From Liolophura sinensis (Eukaryota; Mollusca; Polyplacophora; Chitonida; Chitonidae), in contig NC_088298.1 in the NCBI RefSeq assembly GCF_032854445.1, positions 15,985,504-16,049,503 on the forward strand: DNA of 64,000 nucleotides. Reading direction: 5' to 3'. Below the pieces are notes generated by a model that saw nothing but the letters and a program-made list of their open reading frames with translations, did not search any database and was not told the origin of the DNA. The position numbers and the translations under genes are program-made. Positions 21,656 through 35,575 of the stretch are shown here, one piece after another; within the stretch, counting starts at the first letter, position 1; each line of letters opens with the position of its first letter.

Positions 21656-22137
21656 ACAGATAACCAGTAACAACCTATGATCACAACTGGTGTTTTTGTG
21701 TGAACAAAAGCCAGCTGCACTCACAGGTTATTGAATGTTAACGTGCAAATCTCCCCGATCTTATCTTTTTTTTTTGTTTTCTTGTACATTTTCTTGGACA
21801 CTAGTGTCTTTAGATTTATGACGATTTTTCCGATCAGATTGTCTCAAGAGGTCGTGAGTGTGAATGGACCTTTAAGCGAGTCTCACACGAAGCGAGTTTC
21901 AGCTAACGAGCCAGAACGAGTCTTTTGCGAGCGTATTACGACGTATATACTCGTATGGTGTGAGGACAACGCTCGCAGTTGGTCTTAGTAGATAACAGAT
22001 GGCCGTTTCCAATCTCCAGCGGTCGCAAAAGTTTGAGTAGGGCCAAAAAATCTGCGATTACCAGATCGCTAGTCAAAGCTCCCTCGTGTGAGACCCGCTT
22101 GACTCACTTGGCCAGGACCCGCTCGACTGTTTTATTC

Positions 22138-22230
22138 TTTGATTTATTTCTTTATTTAATTGGTGTTTTACGCCGTACTCAAGAATATTTCATTTATACG
22201 ATGGCGTCTAGCATTATGGTGGGAGGAAAC
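22138..22230 (-). mobile_element. SINE-A 3' fragment
   Basis: Tail plus GGTGTTTTACGCCGTACTCA and AGCATTATGGTGGGAGGAAA; the rest is absent. Confidence 0.9.
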
Positions 22231-22659
22231 TTTTTATTGTTTGAGTGAGAAGCACAGGCTCAAAACACAGGGATGAAGCACTGGTGATTTGTGATAAGGG
22301 TTGAATTTCTGCTTTGTGCGGGTACTACTCTCCTTGAATAAAACAAGCGAGCAGGTAGGCTGACAGCCGCTAAGGTGGCAGGTTCGAATCCAGTTTTCGA
22401 GTGTTCCATTGCGATATTAAGGCCGTGAGTTTAGCTGGTGGGATGTACCTAACTACGGTACCTCCTGTTTCCGTCACCTATAAACTTGACTGCAGTCATG
22501 TCAAAGACAACGCGAAAATTTTAAGCCGTTGCAAAGTTTTAAATGCCGTCCATTTTGCTGTAAGAAGCCACAGGTTGATCTGTAGAGATGTAAGTGTCTT
22601 AAGCAGAAAACCTAAAGAACAACTCACTGATTGAGTGATTTAGTTATTTATTCATTTTG
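22231..22659. other. no gene; isolated B-box-like word
   Basis: GCAGGTTCGAATCC at about 22380 looks like a tRNA B-box but has no partner A-box or cloverleaf. Confidence 0.35.
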
Positions 22660-22945
22660 TATTTAAAGAAGTGCTAAGAGGACGAAGAAATCCTTAGAGT
22701 GCATGTAATGTACCTCCTTGTTGCAGGACGGATTTTCCCCGCTCTTTTATCTAGTGCTGCTTCACTGAGACGACCTACCGAGGGCAAGTAAGGCGCCCCG
22801 CCCGAGCCATTATACGGATACGGGTCAACCAGTCGTTGCACTATCCCCTTCATGATGAACGCAAAGTTACAACTTTCTCTTTTTTAAAGTCTTAGGTGTG
22901 ACTCGACCCAAGATTGACCCTGGATCTACCGCTCCTGAAGCTAAG
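22660..22945 (-). mobile_element. SINE-B copy
   Basis: Shares GAGCCATTATACGGATACGG, GTCGTTGCACTATCCCCTT, TCTTAGGTGTGACTCGACCC and CTACCGCTCCTGAAGC with the copies at 16.2 and 59.2 kb. It breaks off inside the anticodon arm of the head. Confidence 0.85.
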
Positions 22946-23520
22946 AGAAGGAGGTCGGCTTTACGAGTGGTCTACGACAAGGACATGACACACATTTGAT
23001 TGCATGACAACCAAATCCGATCTAGCGACTGATTGAATGGTTGTATATCGGTAGAATAATTTTGTCCTTTTCTGCTTAATTAAGTGATTTCCTGATTAGT
23101 TATGTCTTGATTTTTACATCGTTATTTACATCGCAATGGTTGGCTTCATTTGGTGTAAGCATCTTTGAGGGTTTTTTTTTTAAAAATTGATTCACAGCGT
23201 TCTTTCTTCTTTGCTGAATGGACTTGCTATAGTATTACTCTTCCGATTTAAACATTTGTGATTTTTAATGGCAAACCCTTTCTTCGAAAGTTCTGCGAAA
23301 ATACTTCGTATCTAAGCTGTGTACTCTGTGATTTGGCGATGATAATTTCTACGCCAAATGACATCCTAGTTCACACGTTATATAATCTAACATCCATCAC
23401 GCCGACTTCTAATTGAGACTCTATTTTAGCTTCTTTGATTAGTTTTAAAGACGTCTTAAGACATTTGAATGAGCGCCAACTCCAAAACTATTAAAATCTA
23501 ATAGTTTTTCTTCGGTGGAC
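22946..23520. other. no feature recognised
   Basis: AT-rich unique-looking DNA. Confidence 0.4.
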
Positions 23521-23615
23521 TATCCTTTTCATGTTGAACGCAAAGTTCCAACCTTCTCTTTTTTTAACGCAGTGTTTAATAATGTTCCACTTATATGACG
23601 GCGGTCAGATTCATG
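23521..23615 (-). mobile_element. SINE-B fragment joined to SINE-A fragment
   Basis: 23521-23570 has the SINE-B inner words GAACGCAAAGTTCCAAC and TTCTCTTTTTTTAA. 23576-23615 has the SINE-A words TTCCACTTATATGACGGCGG. Neither is complete. Confidence 0.6.
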
Positions 23616-23639
23616 AATATAGTAAACTGGAGTGACCAG

Positions 23640-23930
23640 AGTACATTACAACTAAAAAGTACAGCACAGAGAGTAAGACCAGAGCAGCGACGACAAATGG
23701 TCACACGTAACCGGTGAAATACGGTATTTTGTCAATTTATCTGAGTCAGGGTTTTATTCTAACTGTTCATGTAAATGCTTGAATAGTAGCGATTTACACG
23801 CACATGTAACATACACACATTAAAACAATGCAAAGGGTCCAGGCCTCGGGGATGTCCAGTCCACCAACGGAATCCTGGTCTATGCAGGAATACAGTATGA
23901 TTAATGACGCACAGAATAAATAGTAAGTAA
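23640..23930 (-). repeat. DR1 dispersed repeat
   Basis: Reverse-complement copy: ATGGTCACACGTAACCGGTG, CAGGGTTTTATTCTAACTGT, AAAACAATGCAAAGGGTCC and TATGCAGGAATACAGTATGA in inverted order relative to 9.3-9.7 kb. Confidence 0.8.
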
Positions 23931-25042
23931 AGGGCAGCGACCTTTGCCAGGGGCCTTACAAACCCCTTGACCTAAAGACACAGCGAAAAATTTTACTTTG
24001 ATATATTTATTTAATACTTAATAAACAAAGAAAAATGTATGTTGTTTAGCATTGCGTTTGTTTCCTACAAATAAAGGAACATATTTATATTTATGGGGTA
24101 TACAAACACTGTTCCATTAACTGGTAATGTCTAATTACTCAATCGAATTGTCGCGAAAACTGACACGCTAAAGCCCAAGCCATTTAGCGTATTGACATAT
24201 CCGCAGCGTTAAAGGACAAAATACACCGATACCCGACTTTATCGGGGAGAGAGAGAGAGAGGGAAAGAGAGAAAGAGAATGGAAACAAGGCCGAATTAAA
24301 CGAAGGGATCTTCAATTTTCCAAATGTCAGAGCAGTCTGCGGTGTTTGTTCGGAGGTAGTTGCTCTGTTAATCGAGGAAACCCAACAAATGACGACGAGG
24401 CGTCGTTCACTAGGCTGAAGTATAAGTAAACGCCTAGGCTCATTTAATGCACTTCACTGCTTTTAACAATCCACAGTCGTTTCTGTTTACGCTGTGCCTT
24501 TTGGGTCACACTTACGGATTAGACGCTAGGGTGGTAATGGTGGGATGGAGATAAGGAACAGGTTTGTCTATATACATTTCCAATGGCCTGCCTTGTACTA
24601 TTTATTGGGCGCTTCTTCTCGACCTGGTAACTGAGTGTATGATCATTTATTTACCTTGTTTTACTGAAATAAAGCCCCCCCCCCCCACCATTCCTAATTC
24701 TCACTACCCCGATTCCAAGCCCCGGAGCGCTTGGCCATAATTAACGAGCAGAAATTGGGTTAATATCTCATACAACTTCATTGCACCAAACTTCCTTAGC
24801 CTAACAACCGAATGTTTCAACCGTAATATGGACTAATCAACTATAAATCAGATCACCCTGCTGTGACTCAACAAGAAAGTTAATTTGAGACTCCATTCCT
24901 TCACCAAATAGCAAGATAAAGCCAAATTTGAAACTGTTGAAAGAATTCTTGTTGCATCCTTGCAAAAGGCTAACTTAGTTCTTGTGTGGTCTAAAAGATT
25001 GAGTCATATCTTGTTTTCACCGAAAGAAACCGAAAGGAGAAA
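23931..25042. other. no gene; GA-rich patch and C run
   Basis: A (GA)n-like patch lies near 24247-24278 and a 12-base C run at 24675-24686. No supported gene. Confidence 0.45.
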
Positions 25043-25400
25043 AACGTACAGCACTATATAAATCTTACGGTATAGAGAGCAAAATGAGAGTAGCGACAGC
25101 AGTTTGTAAGTTGGCAAATTGCTAGAGGTAATCGACTCTTCCCAATTTATCGCAGCTATTGGGCTTTTTTGTAACTGTTCTTACTGTTAAGGGTTCCAAT
25201 ATCGGGAACCTCCAAACACACTTGCAACCATAGTTAAACTGTGGGTGATATATCCTTATTTATAAGAATACAAAGGATGACAATGTGATGGTCACACGTA
25301 ATGGGCGAAAAAAGACTGCTTGTCAGTTTACTTCAGTCAGGGTTTTATTCTAATTGTTTATGTAAATGCTTAAATTGTAACAAATTACACGCCATCTGGA
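25043..25400 (-). repeat. DR1 dispersed repeat, diverged and rearranged
   Basis: 25043-25200 has a weak reversed match to the 3' part (GTACAGC, TAGAGAGCAAAATGAGAGTAG, GTTGGCAAAT). 25285-25400 is clearer (ATGGTCACACGTAATGGG, TCAGGGTTTTATTCTAATTG). The two may be one copy broken by other sequence. Confidence 0.55.
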
Positions 25401-25856
25401 ACCATGGCTTATGAAAAATTAGGTAACAAAAGACAATATCCAGTGATGTCAGTTGCAATGTACTAGTCATGACTGGTCTAGAGTTGCTTTCATTTCTCCC
25501 AACAACTCACATCACATACTATCCGGCCACCTGCCATTCCGCCCAGGCTAGTTTCGTCTAGTGTTGGCCACACACTGGATATGGAAGCCTGACCATTTGC
25601 ATTTCTCTGACAGCATGTGAAACCGTAATAACATCACCATACGCAATTTGTTTGTACTAAATTTGAAACTTCATTGTAGCACATGACACAATGATTAATG
25701 TTTAAGATTACCTGTGGACCTGAATATCACATATCACTCCCCAGGATGCTCTCACTGGTAACTGAGTGTGAATGTTTGTATGCTTAGAGTTAAACTTCGT
25801 ACTCAACAATATGACAACGAAAAGTCATTAGGTGTTTGTACATATATTCTATCTTT
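25401..25856. other. no feature recognised
   Basis: No supported coding or repeat beyond its neighbours. Confidence 0.35.
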
Positions 25857-26070
25857 TTGTGGCAGCGCGAGACCATGCCGCCAAAATGCTACCGCCAGAC
25901 ATGACATTCCACCCAGTCATATTATACTGACACCGGACCAACCAGTTAAGCTTCCTTGCTCTAACCTCCCAGTGCTGAGAGCCACGCAAGTTCCAACTTT
26001 TAAAGCATTTGGTCCCGGGGTCTCGCGACTTTGAGGCGAACGCTCTAACCGTTAGGCCACCGAAGCGGTC
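25857..26070 (-). mobile_element. SINE-C copy, head half
   Basis: On the minus strand it starts with GACCGCTTCGGTGGCCTAAC GGTTAGAG (A-box), continues into the CTCAGCACTGGGAGGTTAGAG block and ends near GGCATGGTCTCGC. The copy at 60.57-60.89 kb shares this order. Confidence 0.7.
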
Positions 26071-26618
26071 TGACGAGTATGACACCATATCCACTGCCAT
26101 TAAGTGCACGCTATGTACGACAACGATATTTGTTCCTGGCGTTGATCAATAATTCAGTATGTTCGGAAGAAAAGGCGGTCAGCAAATAACTAAACTTTTT
26201 CTGTGCTTACGAAACGCCCACTAAATCACGCGAATTAAACATTCGTTCAAAGGAAAAATTTTGTTCTGAATTCAGATTATTGCATTGTTGAAATAGTTGC
26301 TCATGGCAAAAATATTGCCTTGCTGCTTTGCACAGCTGCAGGCATATTGCAATAAAAAAAACATGATCAGTGATGATCCTTCCAGAACAATACGGCATTT
26401 CGGGGACTAGTTCGGTGTGTTTTATGAATATCCCTTGTCGTGGGTCTTATTAAAAATGAATGAACTGGGGAAAAAGAGTATTTCTTGAAGCGAATCAACC
26501 ACATTTACAGCAAGCAAAAGATCCAATTGATCACGAAGACTTTTAACATGATGTTATTTTCTTCTATTAGTAATTTATTTTCAGGAGGGGTAAAAAGCTG
26601 TTTACAAAAATATCTGCG
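26071..26618. other. no feature recognised
   Basis: AT-rich DNA without supported coding. Confidence 0.4.
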
Positions 26619-26712
26619 TATTTATTTATTTGATTTGTGTTTTACGCCGTACTCAAGAATGAGTTGGTATGAGTTGGGCTTGAACTCACAGCAACTGCAT
26701 TGGTAAACATCT
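26619..26712 (-). mobile_element. SINE-A copy with internal deletion
   Basis: Tail and TTTTACGCCGTACTCAAGAA join directly to GAGTTGGGCTTGAACTCACA from the head half. Confidence 0.82.
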
Positions 26713-27286
26713 GCGTAGAAAACAAGATTGTTTGACTCCCACGGCCATTGCAACGCCTACGCCCTCTTACCGCTTTTCATGCCATTACGCTCAACTCTAG
26801 TAGTTGCAGAATGGCTGATAACCATTGAGGTTAGTTGATCTATGCCTGTCATGTACATGTCCACATTCCTGTAAGAGTCGTTTATCAGCTCTGAATAGAT
26901 GTCATGGCTAACATGAAATTCCTCGGTGGCTACTCAATATTTCAAACGAGAGTTCAAGTACATCACTTCTTTCCGTGACGCTGCATGGTGTGCGTACTAC
27001 GTAAGTGATTTCCGTCTACATGTACACGGAAAATGCAGCGTACAACACGGAAAAACAGAGGAGAACCACTGCTTTGAGCGCTTTGCCACAGACAAGAATG
27101 GTTTCCCAAGTTCCAGATCACAGCAGTTCCCATTTGGGCCTCATGAAAATCACCAGAATCATTAGAATGGTGTGTTAAGTTGCAAAACGTACGATAACCA
27201 TCCAATACTTTGATTTAGTAACATCTATACCTCCGTGATTAAAAACAGGAATCAATTTTAAACTTCATATTTCACACATATAGTTA

Positions 27287-27340
27287 TTTTATTAATTTAT
27301 TTCATTGGTGTTTTACTAACCCCACGACCATCGGTAGGTA
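27287..27340 (-). mobile_element. SINE-A fragment with internal deletion
   Basis: Tail and CATTGGTGTTTTAC joined to CCCCACGACCATCGGTAGGT. Confidence 0.65.
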
Positions 27341-28855
<1,515 letters not shown>

Positions 28856-28907
28856 TTGGCATATAAAGCAAGTGACTTACGACGGACATCTTATGATATA
28901 ACCTGGG

Positions 28908-28933
28908 TCTCTGTGGCCGAGTGGAGTTGGCAC
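28908..28933 (+). mobile_element. possible SINE head scrap
   Basis: GTCTCTGTGGCCGAGTGG resembles a tRNA 5' half (A-box) or the SINE-A head; no B-box follows. Confidence 0.35.
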
Positions 28934-29149
28934 GAAAATTGGCATTTCTACAAACACTTGCATAACGTATCACATGTGGCCCTATGGCGTGAACAACTAG
29001 ATGTAACTACCTGAATGGCACAAGTTATGTGTTTGATCAGAAATTCCTTTGGTGTTCACCACATAAATGATGATTATTTCACCTTGGCGGCAAAGTTTTT
29101 AGAAGGTGGAAGCTGTTGAACTACATCGGGTAAAGTGCCTTATGCCACA

Positions 29150-29328
29150 AAATGCTGTCTTCCTCTCCGGTTGTACGTGGTAAGTTCTGCCAGCAACCTG
29201 CGTATGGTCGTGGCTTTCCGCCGGTCTCTGCCCGGTTTCCTGCCACCATAATGCTGGCCGCCGTCGTATAAGTGAAATATTCTTGAGTACGGCGTAAAAC
29301 ACCAATCAAATATTTAAATAAATAAAAT
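29150..29328 (+). mobile_element. SINE-A copy, body and tail
   Basis: CTTCCTCTCCGGTTGTACGT to GGCGTAAAACACCAATCAAA with an AAATA tail; head missing. Confidence 0.9.
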
Positions 29329-29396
29329 TCTGGCACAAAACCCTGGATGAAGCAGAATTTTATGGTCTGTACATATAATGACTGCGTGTATATTAT

Positions 29397-29649
29397 TTTT
29401 CTATTTATTTTATCTGGTTGATGTTTTACGCCGTACGTAAGAATACTTCACTTGTACGACGGCGACCAGCATAATGATGGGAAGAAACCGGACTGGGCCA
29501 TCCGCAAGTTGGTGGCAGACCTTTCCACGTACGGACTGAGAATAATCCAGCATGGGATGGAATTGAATTTACAGTGACCGCATTGGCAAGAGGCTTCGGG
29601 GTTATCGCGCCGCGCTGGCACGCTAACCACCTCGACCACGGAGGCCCCG
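29397..29649 (-). mobile_element. SINE-A copy, full length
   Basis: Tail, complete but diverged body and reversed head (CTCGACCACGGAGGCCCCG). It lies tail-to-tail with the copy at 29150-29328, about 70 bp apart. Confidence 0.9.
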
Positions 29650-30371
29650 TCCGTATTTTATGTATGGGTGAATCCAGAGCGAACCGAGAAAACCAATGAA
29701 CTTTGACAAATCCGAATGCTTGGCGAAGGGAAGAGGTTTCCAACGACCCTAATGTAAGAATACACGAAACCAGCCGTTTTTGGGCCAGATTTTAAACTTG
29801 TGCACACAGAGACCTCAGAGATGATGCCATAGAAAACTTATCTACCAAACGTCACTCCCGGTATATTAAACCTCTCTATATAGTAATTAAATCTCGCTCT
29901 ATTGCAAACAATGTCGCTGCAATAAACAAATCTCGTGCTATCACGAAAACTGTCGCTTTCATAACAAGTTTCCTTTAAGGCGTTATTCACACCACTGTAA
30001 GCACAAAACGACCCATAGGAACCAGCTGTTTATGGCTCTAACCGGCTTATGCAACAGGTATCCCTAAATCTTTCGCGTAAATCAATGCTCGGTGAATAAA
30101 ATCAGCAATCTGTATGGAGCATAATATCGGCAAACTTCATAGTATCGATCTCCTTCATAACATAAGTGCATTTTTATTCACAGTCTTCACTGAGAATTCG
30201 GGACTTGACTTTCAAAGAATGCTACCCCCCGTTGTCCACAGCGGGAAGTGCGGAATGCTACAGAAACCCTTGGGTTGATGTCATTTAAACATGCGAATAC
30301 TTTTCATGATCACAGGATATACCGTGGCGTTTCTTATGCAAATATAATGGCGTTCATAATACGATTCATTT
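29650..30371. other. no feature recognised
   Basis: Unique-looking AT-rich DNA. Confidence 0.4.
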
Positions 30372-30413
30372 AATCTGTGAATGGTCGTGGGTTTTCCCCG
30401 GGCTTCGCGCAGG
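30372..30413 (+). mobile_element. SINE-A central fragment
   Basis: AATGGTCGTGGGTTTTCCCC GGGCT only. Confidence 0.7.
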
Positions 30414-30774
30414 TTCATCGAAATTCAGATTTCCCACGTGAAATAACTGTACTTGTTTTCCACCAGTACACAAAACAGGAAACTCATCGTTGACAATACA
30501 TGTGCAGATATGCAAAAAAGACTAAATATATAGATACATTGGACAATTTTTGTTCATGTTTTTCAACGCAACGTCTGTCATTACTTTCAATCACGCATCT
30601 GGCTGTTTTCCCAGATGTCCAATGTTCAGCAAGTTGTACACATTAAGACAGCAAAGCCGTGATTTGCATGGATCGGTACTGCCCAGAAAGATAAAAATAA
30701 AGTGGCAGTATTATGAATGCGGTAATTGGTGTTGAAGCAATCGCCGCTAAGTCTTGGATACTTTGTGAAGATAT

Positions 30775-30880
30775 CCTGACTGAGGTAAACTGACAACGAG
30801 CCTTTTTCAGTCGGTGGTGTGTGATCACGTGTCAGTTGTCACGCAATCGTCATGGATTTAGTTGTGATATTACGCCATTC
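30775..30880 (+). repeat. DR1 fragment, diverged
   Basis: CCTGACTGAGGTAAACTGAC followed by a decayed version of the 3' core (GTGTGATCACGTGTCAGTTG). Confidence 0.6.
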
Positions 30881-30964
30881 CTATGCGGATGTTCTGTCCC
30901 ACATCCGTGCGAGATATATCGTTAGGCTCGAACATTGCAGTACAAACACCTGTATTTAAGTAAG

Positions 30965-31560
30965 ACAAAATTTGTTCGATAAAAGGGCTACAGACCATAT
31001 AGCGTTATATTGAAGTGAAGACGAAAGTTGTTTGGTAAAAGCTGGACTAAACGTGTATAGTTGTATTAAAAGTAAGACAAAATTTTGTTCGGTAAAAGCT
31101 GGACTAAATATATATAGTTGTATTTAAGTAAGATGAACCTTTGTTCGGTAAAAGCTGCACTGAACATATATAGCTATATTGAAGTAAAGCCGAAATTTGT
31201 TTGGTAAAAACTGAAATGAACATAATTAGTTTTATTGATTGATTTATTTATTTGATTGCTGTTTAACGCCGTACTCAAGGATATTTCACTTCTACGACGG
31301 CGGCCAGCATTATGGTGGGTGGAAACCGGGCACAGCCCGGGGGAAACCCACAACCATCCGCAGGTTGTTGCCATAGTTGTACTAAAGTGAACGCTAAAGT
31401 TGTTGGGTAAAAGCTCCGCTGAACATATATAATTATGTTGAAATGAAGCCTAAAGTTGTTGGTAAAACCTACACTCCAGATATATACTTATATTGAAGTG
31501 AAGCCGAAATTGTGTTGGTAAAAGCATATGTAGCTGCATTGAAGTGAAGCCATGAGTTTT
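30965..31560. repeat. about 56-bp tandem repeat, split by a SINE
   Basis: Units with GGTAAAAGCTGGACTAAA, ATATATAGTTGTATT and GAAGTGAAGCCGAAA. The GGTAAAA anchors at 31033, 31091, 31147 and 31202 are 55-58 bp apart. The array resumes after the SINE-A at 31229-31371. Confidence 0.85.
31229..31371 (-). mobile_element. SINE-A copy inserted in the 56-bp array
   Basis: Tail, TTAACGCCGTACTCAAGGAT, GGCGGCCAGCATTATGGTGG and CCACAACCATCCGCAGGTTG; 5'-truncated. Confidence 0.9.
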
Positions 31561-32229
31561 CCTGGCAAATTGTCATTGGATATTCATCGCGAATCAGTTA
31601 TTCCGGAAATATTTTCCATTCCATTATGAGATCATTTTATATAATCATATTCATTCACACAATCTTTATTTTGTGAACATCTCAAAAGTCGATAAAAAAA
31701 TGTCACAGTCATATAAAATTGGTTTTTATTACAATGAGGTTTGTTATTGCAACGCTTTCTAAGACAATCATTTCTTTAGCGCTTCCATTAAAACATTTCT
31801 TGAAAAAAAATACCTTAGTTCAGTAAGGGTTACAACAGAGTATATTGTGGGTGCATTGATTTAAAGCCGAGAATTGTTCGGTAAAAACCGATAAGGTGCA
31901 GGGGTAGAAATGACGAAACAAATGAAAAAAAAAATGTTGACACGAAGAGGAGGGCCATTTCTTGATGGAATTGGCAGTGACTCTCAATATGCTATGCGCA
32001 AGACGAGCTTACGTCGATATAGTGCTTGATAATTAGGAGTTTGTCACATTATTAACGAAAAGAACTACAATAACCTGTCAGAGTAACGTGTACACAATGC
32101 TGACCATTGGAATAGAACGGTTACAGCCGGCAGAGCCTTGTTCAGTGGACAGTAAAATCTTGACAAGATGATAAGTCTGTCCGATGTCAGTGTAGTTTGG
32201 TATACAGCGATAGAAAACGTCACCACTAA
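31561..32229. other. no gene seen
   Basis: AT-rich DNA with one stray unit of the 56-bp repeat (GTTCGGTAAAAACCGATAAG, about 31877). Confidence 0.4.
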
Positions 32230-32680
32230 ATGTATAGGTCAAAACAGACATTCGTATACGAACCGTCAACTAAAATGGAGGCTCCGGGTGAATAATCGCA
32301 AGGCCAGTTCCCCAAACAATGTTCAACAGAACCACCAAAAAGCTGAGAATGTATATACAGTGCGAATTAAGACGGAAACATGCAAGGAGAAGGAATAAAC
32401 AGTGTCCAGTGACGTTGGGAATATAAGCGTCAAGTCCGACATTCATATACCGTTCGTAGTCCGTAAAGGCGTTCCAAGTCGATAATCGCAAGATCCATTT
32501 TCAAAACAACGTTTAACACTAACTCCCAAAGACAAAGGTATGTAAAAAATTATACAAATAAGAAATAAAGCCGGTAACACACAAGAGAGAAGCGGTCATC
32601 AGTTTTCAACGATGTCGGGCAGACAGTGAATAATCCAGGACGATATGTTCTTGGTATTAAATCGGTATCTAAACCGGTTA
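32230..32680 (+). repeat. two adjacent DR2 copies
   Basis: Both contain the order 'AATAATCGCAAG / GATAATCGCAAG', 'CAACGTTTAACAC'-like, 'AGACGGAAACATGCAAGGAG / CCGGTAACACACAAGAGAG' and 'GACGTTGGG / GATGTCGGG'. The second follows the first directly, with a junction near 32420. Confidence 0.65.
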
Positions 32681-34037
32681 CCAATTTAGTATGTGAATTG
32701 TCGATATTCATAATATATATCTCAGCTGCACTTTGATTTCAATTGTCCATATAGCCAAGGTGTCGAACTAATTCAACACGATGAATAGACCTCCTGAACC
32801 CCTGAACCCAACACTGTTTGACGGTTGAGTACTTCTTCTGGCTAGAAGGCCTGCGCATTCTGCCGTGACACTTAATTAGCCTGCATGAGAAAAATGTGAA
32901 TACTAACAAACACTAACCAACCCACCGCTCAAAAATCAATAAATAAAAAAGATAATACAGTTATTCAAGTTAGGCACAACTAAGCGCTGTACTTTAAAAT
33001 AAACTAAAGATTTAAATGTAAACGGTGATACTACCATCGCTGCCCACATAAGTGAGTCAACTGGTCTAACGCATACAGCTGTTTAAGCCTAGAGGGGTCT
33101 ACAGTGTAAGCGGGCAACTTACACTATGCACTAAGCCTAGTACTTACGTGGTTGGCGGATCTCGGCTGTTTTCGATCGAAACGAAGACTCTGGTATGTCG
33201 TGTTTTTATAGCTATACATTTATATATCTTTCAGCTGTGTGTTGGTTAGTACGCTTTCAATGCTATCCTTTGCCTTACAGCACCGTTCAAACACCATTGA
33301 AGTCCGCGTTCGTTTTTATATACTCATATTGATACACCTGTCACTAACCATTCCATCGGTCTGCCAATCGAGAGGGGACCACAATTGTAATCATATCTAA
33401 TTTGCGGACTTAGACTAGCAGACGGAAACAATTCTCTGCACAGTTTACAGTGGTTGGGTGGGACTTGAGTTCTTTCGAAAAGAGGTCTCATAAACAGGTT
33501 GACAAGAGCTCGCGGTGAACTTGCGCATTTGTTGGAATCTCAAAGCGCTTCCCCAGTCGTTAAATAAAAGCCTATTGTCATAGCGGAAATATCTGGGCCT
33601 ACCGAACGCGTTAAAAATTGATCCCGTGTGACACTGAATTTGACGAGGATTACACAAATCGGATTTCCAGTCTTTGAAAAGTCAATACACATGTCGATGG
33701 TTTAGTCCTTGTTCGCCACAACCACACAAGAGTAGCCAGACAGCGGGTTTTTTTTGGTCAATAGATTTATTCGATTGTTCCTCTAGGGACTTCCTGCAGG
33801 GAGTGATATCGACGTCCCTCGTTACGGGCCTCGAGACTGATGATCCGTCCCCCGTTCGTAATTACGCAATCGGACGTCGCGATTCCCCAGTTGCAATATC
33901 GCGAGCCGCTAAATCTAATGAGGGGCAGATCGTTGCGAATATTGATGCAGTGAAAACTCAATTGTTTTCATAGTTTGTCATCTAAACGCATTTTGTTCGC
34001 AATTATGCGATGTAATCGTGCAAAACCAACCGTGTTA
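32681..34037. other. no gene; CpG-containing stretch at 33.4-33.97 kb
   Basis: 33.4-33.97 kb has higher GC and CG content than its surroundings and open frames on both strands (64-99 codons), none with a recognisable motif. Could be an unrecognised exon or old repeat. Confidence 0.3.
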
Positions 34038-34086
34038 ATTTATTTATTTATTTGATAGGTGTTTTACGCCCTAAGCAAGACAATCG
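34038..34086 (-). mobile_element. SINE-A 3' end fragment
   Basis: ATTTATTTGATAGGTGTTTT ACGCCCTAAGCAAGA only. Confidence 0.8.
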
Positions 34087-34479
34087 AGTTAATAGCAGAT
34101 GAAGTGAAAGTAAAATAAGTTTAGTATCGGCTACCACGTGATTTCGCACCTAATGATAATTACACCCGCCTACTTTGTTCCCGTTTTAGTTCATGCAACC
34201 GCATTTGAACCCAGTATTGTAAGTTAGGGAGTTCGAATCCAACTCCGTCCAAGAAATTATCAGGATTATTACACTGAGGAAAAAGATTAATTGGTGAAAG
34301 ACGACATTTTGTCTGCGATCTACTTTATATTTGGGAAAAAGAAACTGTTTTTTTTTATGAAGTATTCAAACTATCATTTTTAGTAAAATACGATATATGC
34401 AAACTGACCGAATCGCACTGTGTGGAAACGATGTCACTGATTGTCATTATCAGGTGTCTTTATATATGAATGGATCTTT

Positions 34480-35575
34480 TTTGAGATATAGACTCTGGTT
34501 AATGTAATTTCTCAGACATAACAAATATCTAGATAATGTAGTTTCCCAAACATAGCTAATGTGTGGGTAAATTAATTTCTCTGATATGTCTAGATACAAT
34601 AATTTTTCAACATATGTGGTTAGTGTAACTTCTCAGAGATGATATTGATATAATACTACATAGACGTAAAAATGTCTATATAATATACATTCTCACGCCT
34701 ACTAATATTTAGATAATGTAATTCCTCAAGCATAATATTTGGATAGTGAAACTTCTCAGACATAACATCTGGATTATGTAACTTCTCAGATACAATATCT
34801 GGATTATATAACTTTTTAGACATGGTATCCGGATTATGTAACTCTCAGACATATTATCTGGATTATGTAACTTTCAGACACGATATCTGGACTATGTAAC
34901 CCCTTAAAACTAACATCTAGGTTATGTAACTCTCAGACATAATATCTGGATTATGTAACTATCAATCACGATATTCCGGATTATGTAACTTTTCAAAACT
35001 AATATCTGGATCATGTAACTCTCAGTGATGATATCGGGATTATGTAACTTCTCAAAACTAACACTTCTCAAAAAATATCTGGATTATGGTACTCTCAGAC
35101 ATGATATCTAGATGATTCAGCTTCTCGGACATGACATGTGGATTATGTAACTCTCGGACATAATATCTGGATTATGTAACTTCTCAGACATAATATGTGG
35201 ATTATGTAACTCTCGGACATAATATCTGGATTATGTAACTCTCGGACATAATATCTGGATTATGTCACTGCCCAGATGTAATGTTTGAATTATTCAACTT
35301 TTTAGACATAATATCTGGATTATGTAACTTCTTAGACATAATATCTGGATTATGTAACTTCTCAGACATAATGTGTGGATTATGTAACTTCCCAAAAAGA
35401 ACACCTGGATTATGAAACTCTCAGACATGATATCTGGATTAAGTAACTCCTCAAAAATAACATCTGGATTATTTAACTTCTCAGACATAATATGTGGATT
35501 ATGTATCTTCTCAGACATAATATCTGGATATACTCATGTAATTGATATCTGGTTAATGTAACTTCTCGGCCATAC
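34480..35575. repeat. 30-bp satellite, about 35 copies
   Basis: Unit GGATTATGTAACTTCTCAGA plus CATAATATCT with 1-3 base indels. Units at the left end (34.48-34.8 kb) are the most diverged and those near 35.1-35.55 kb the most alike. It abuts the 47-bp array directly. Confidence 0.93.
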
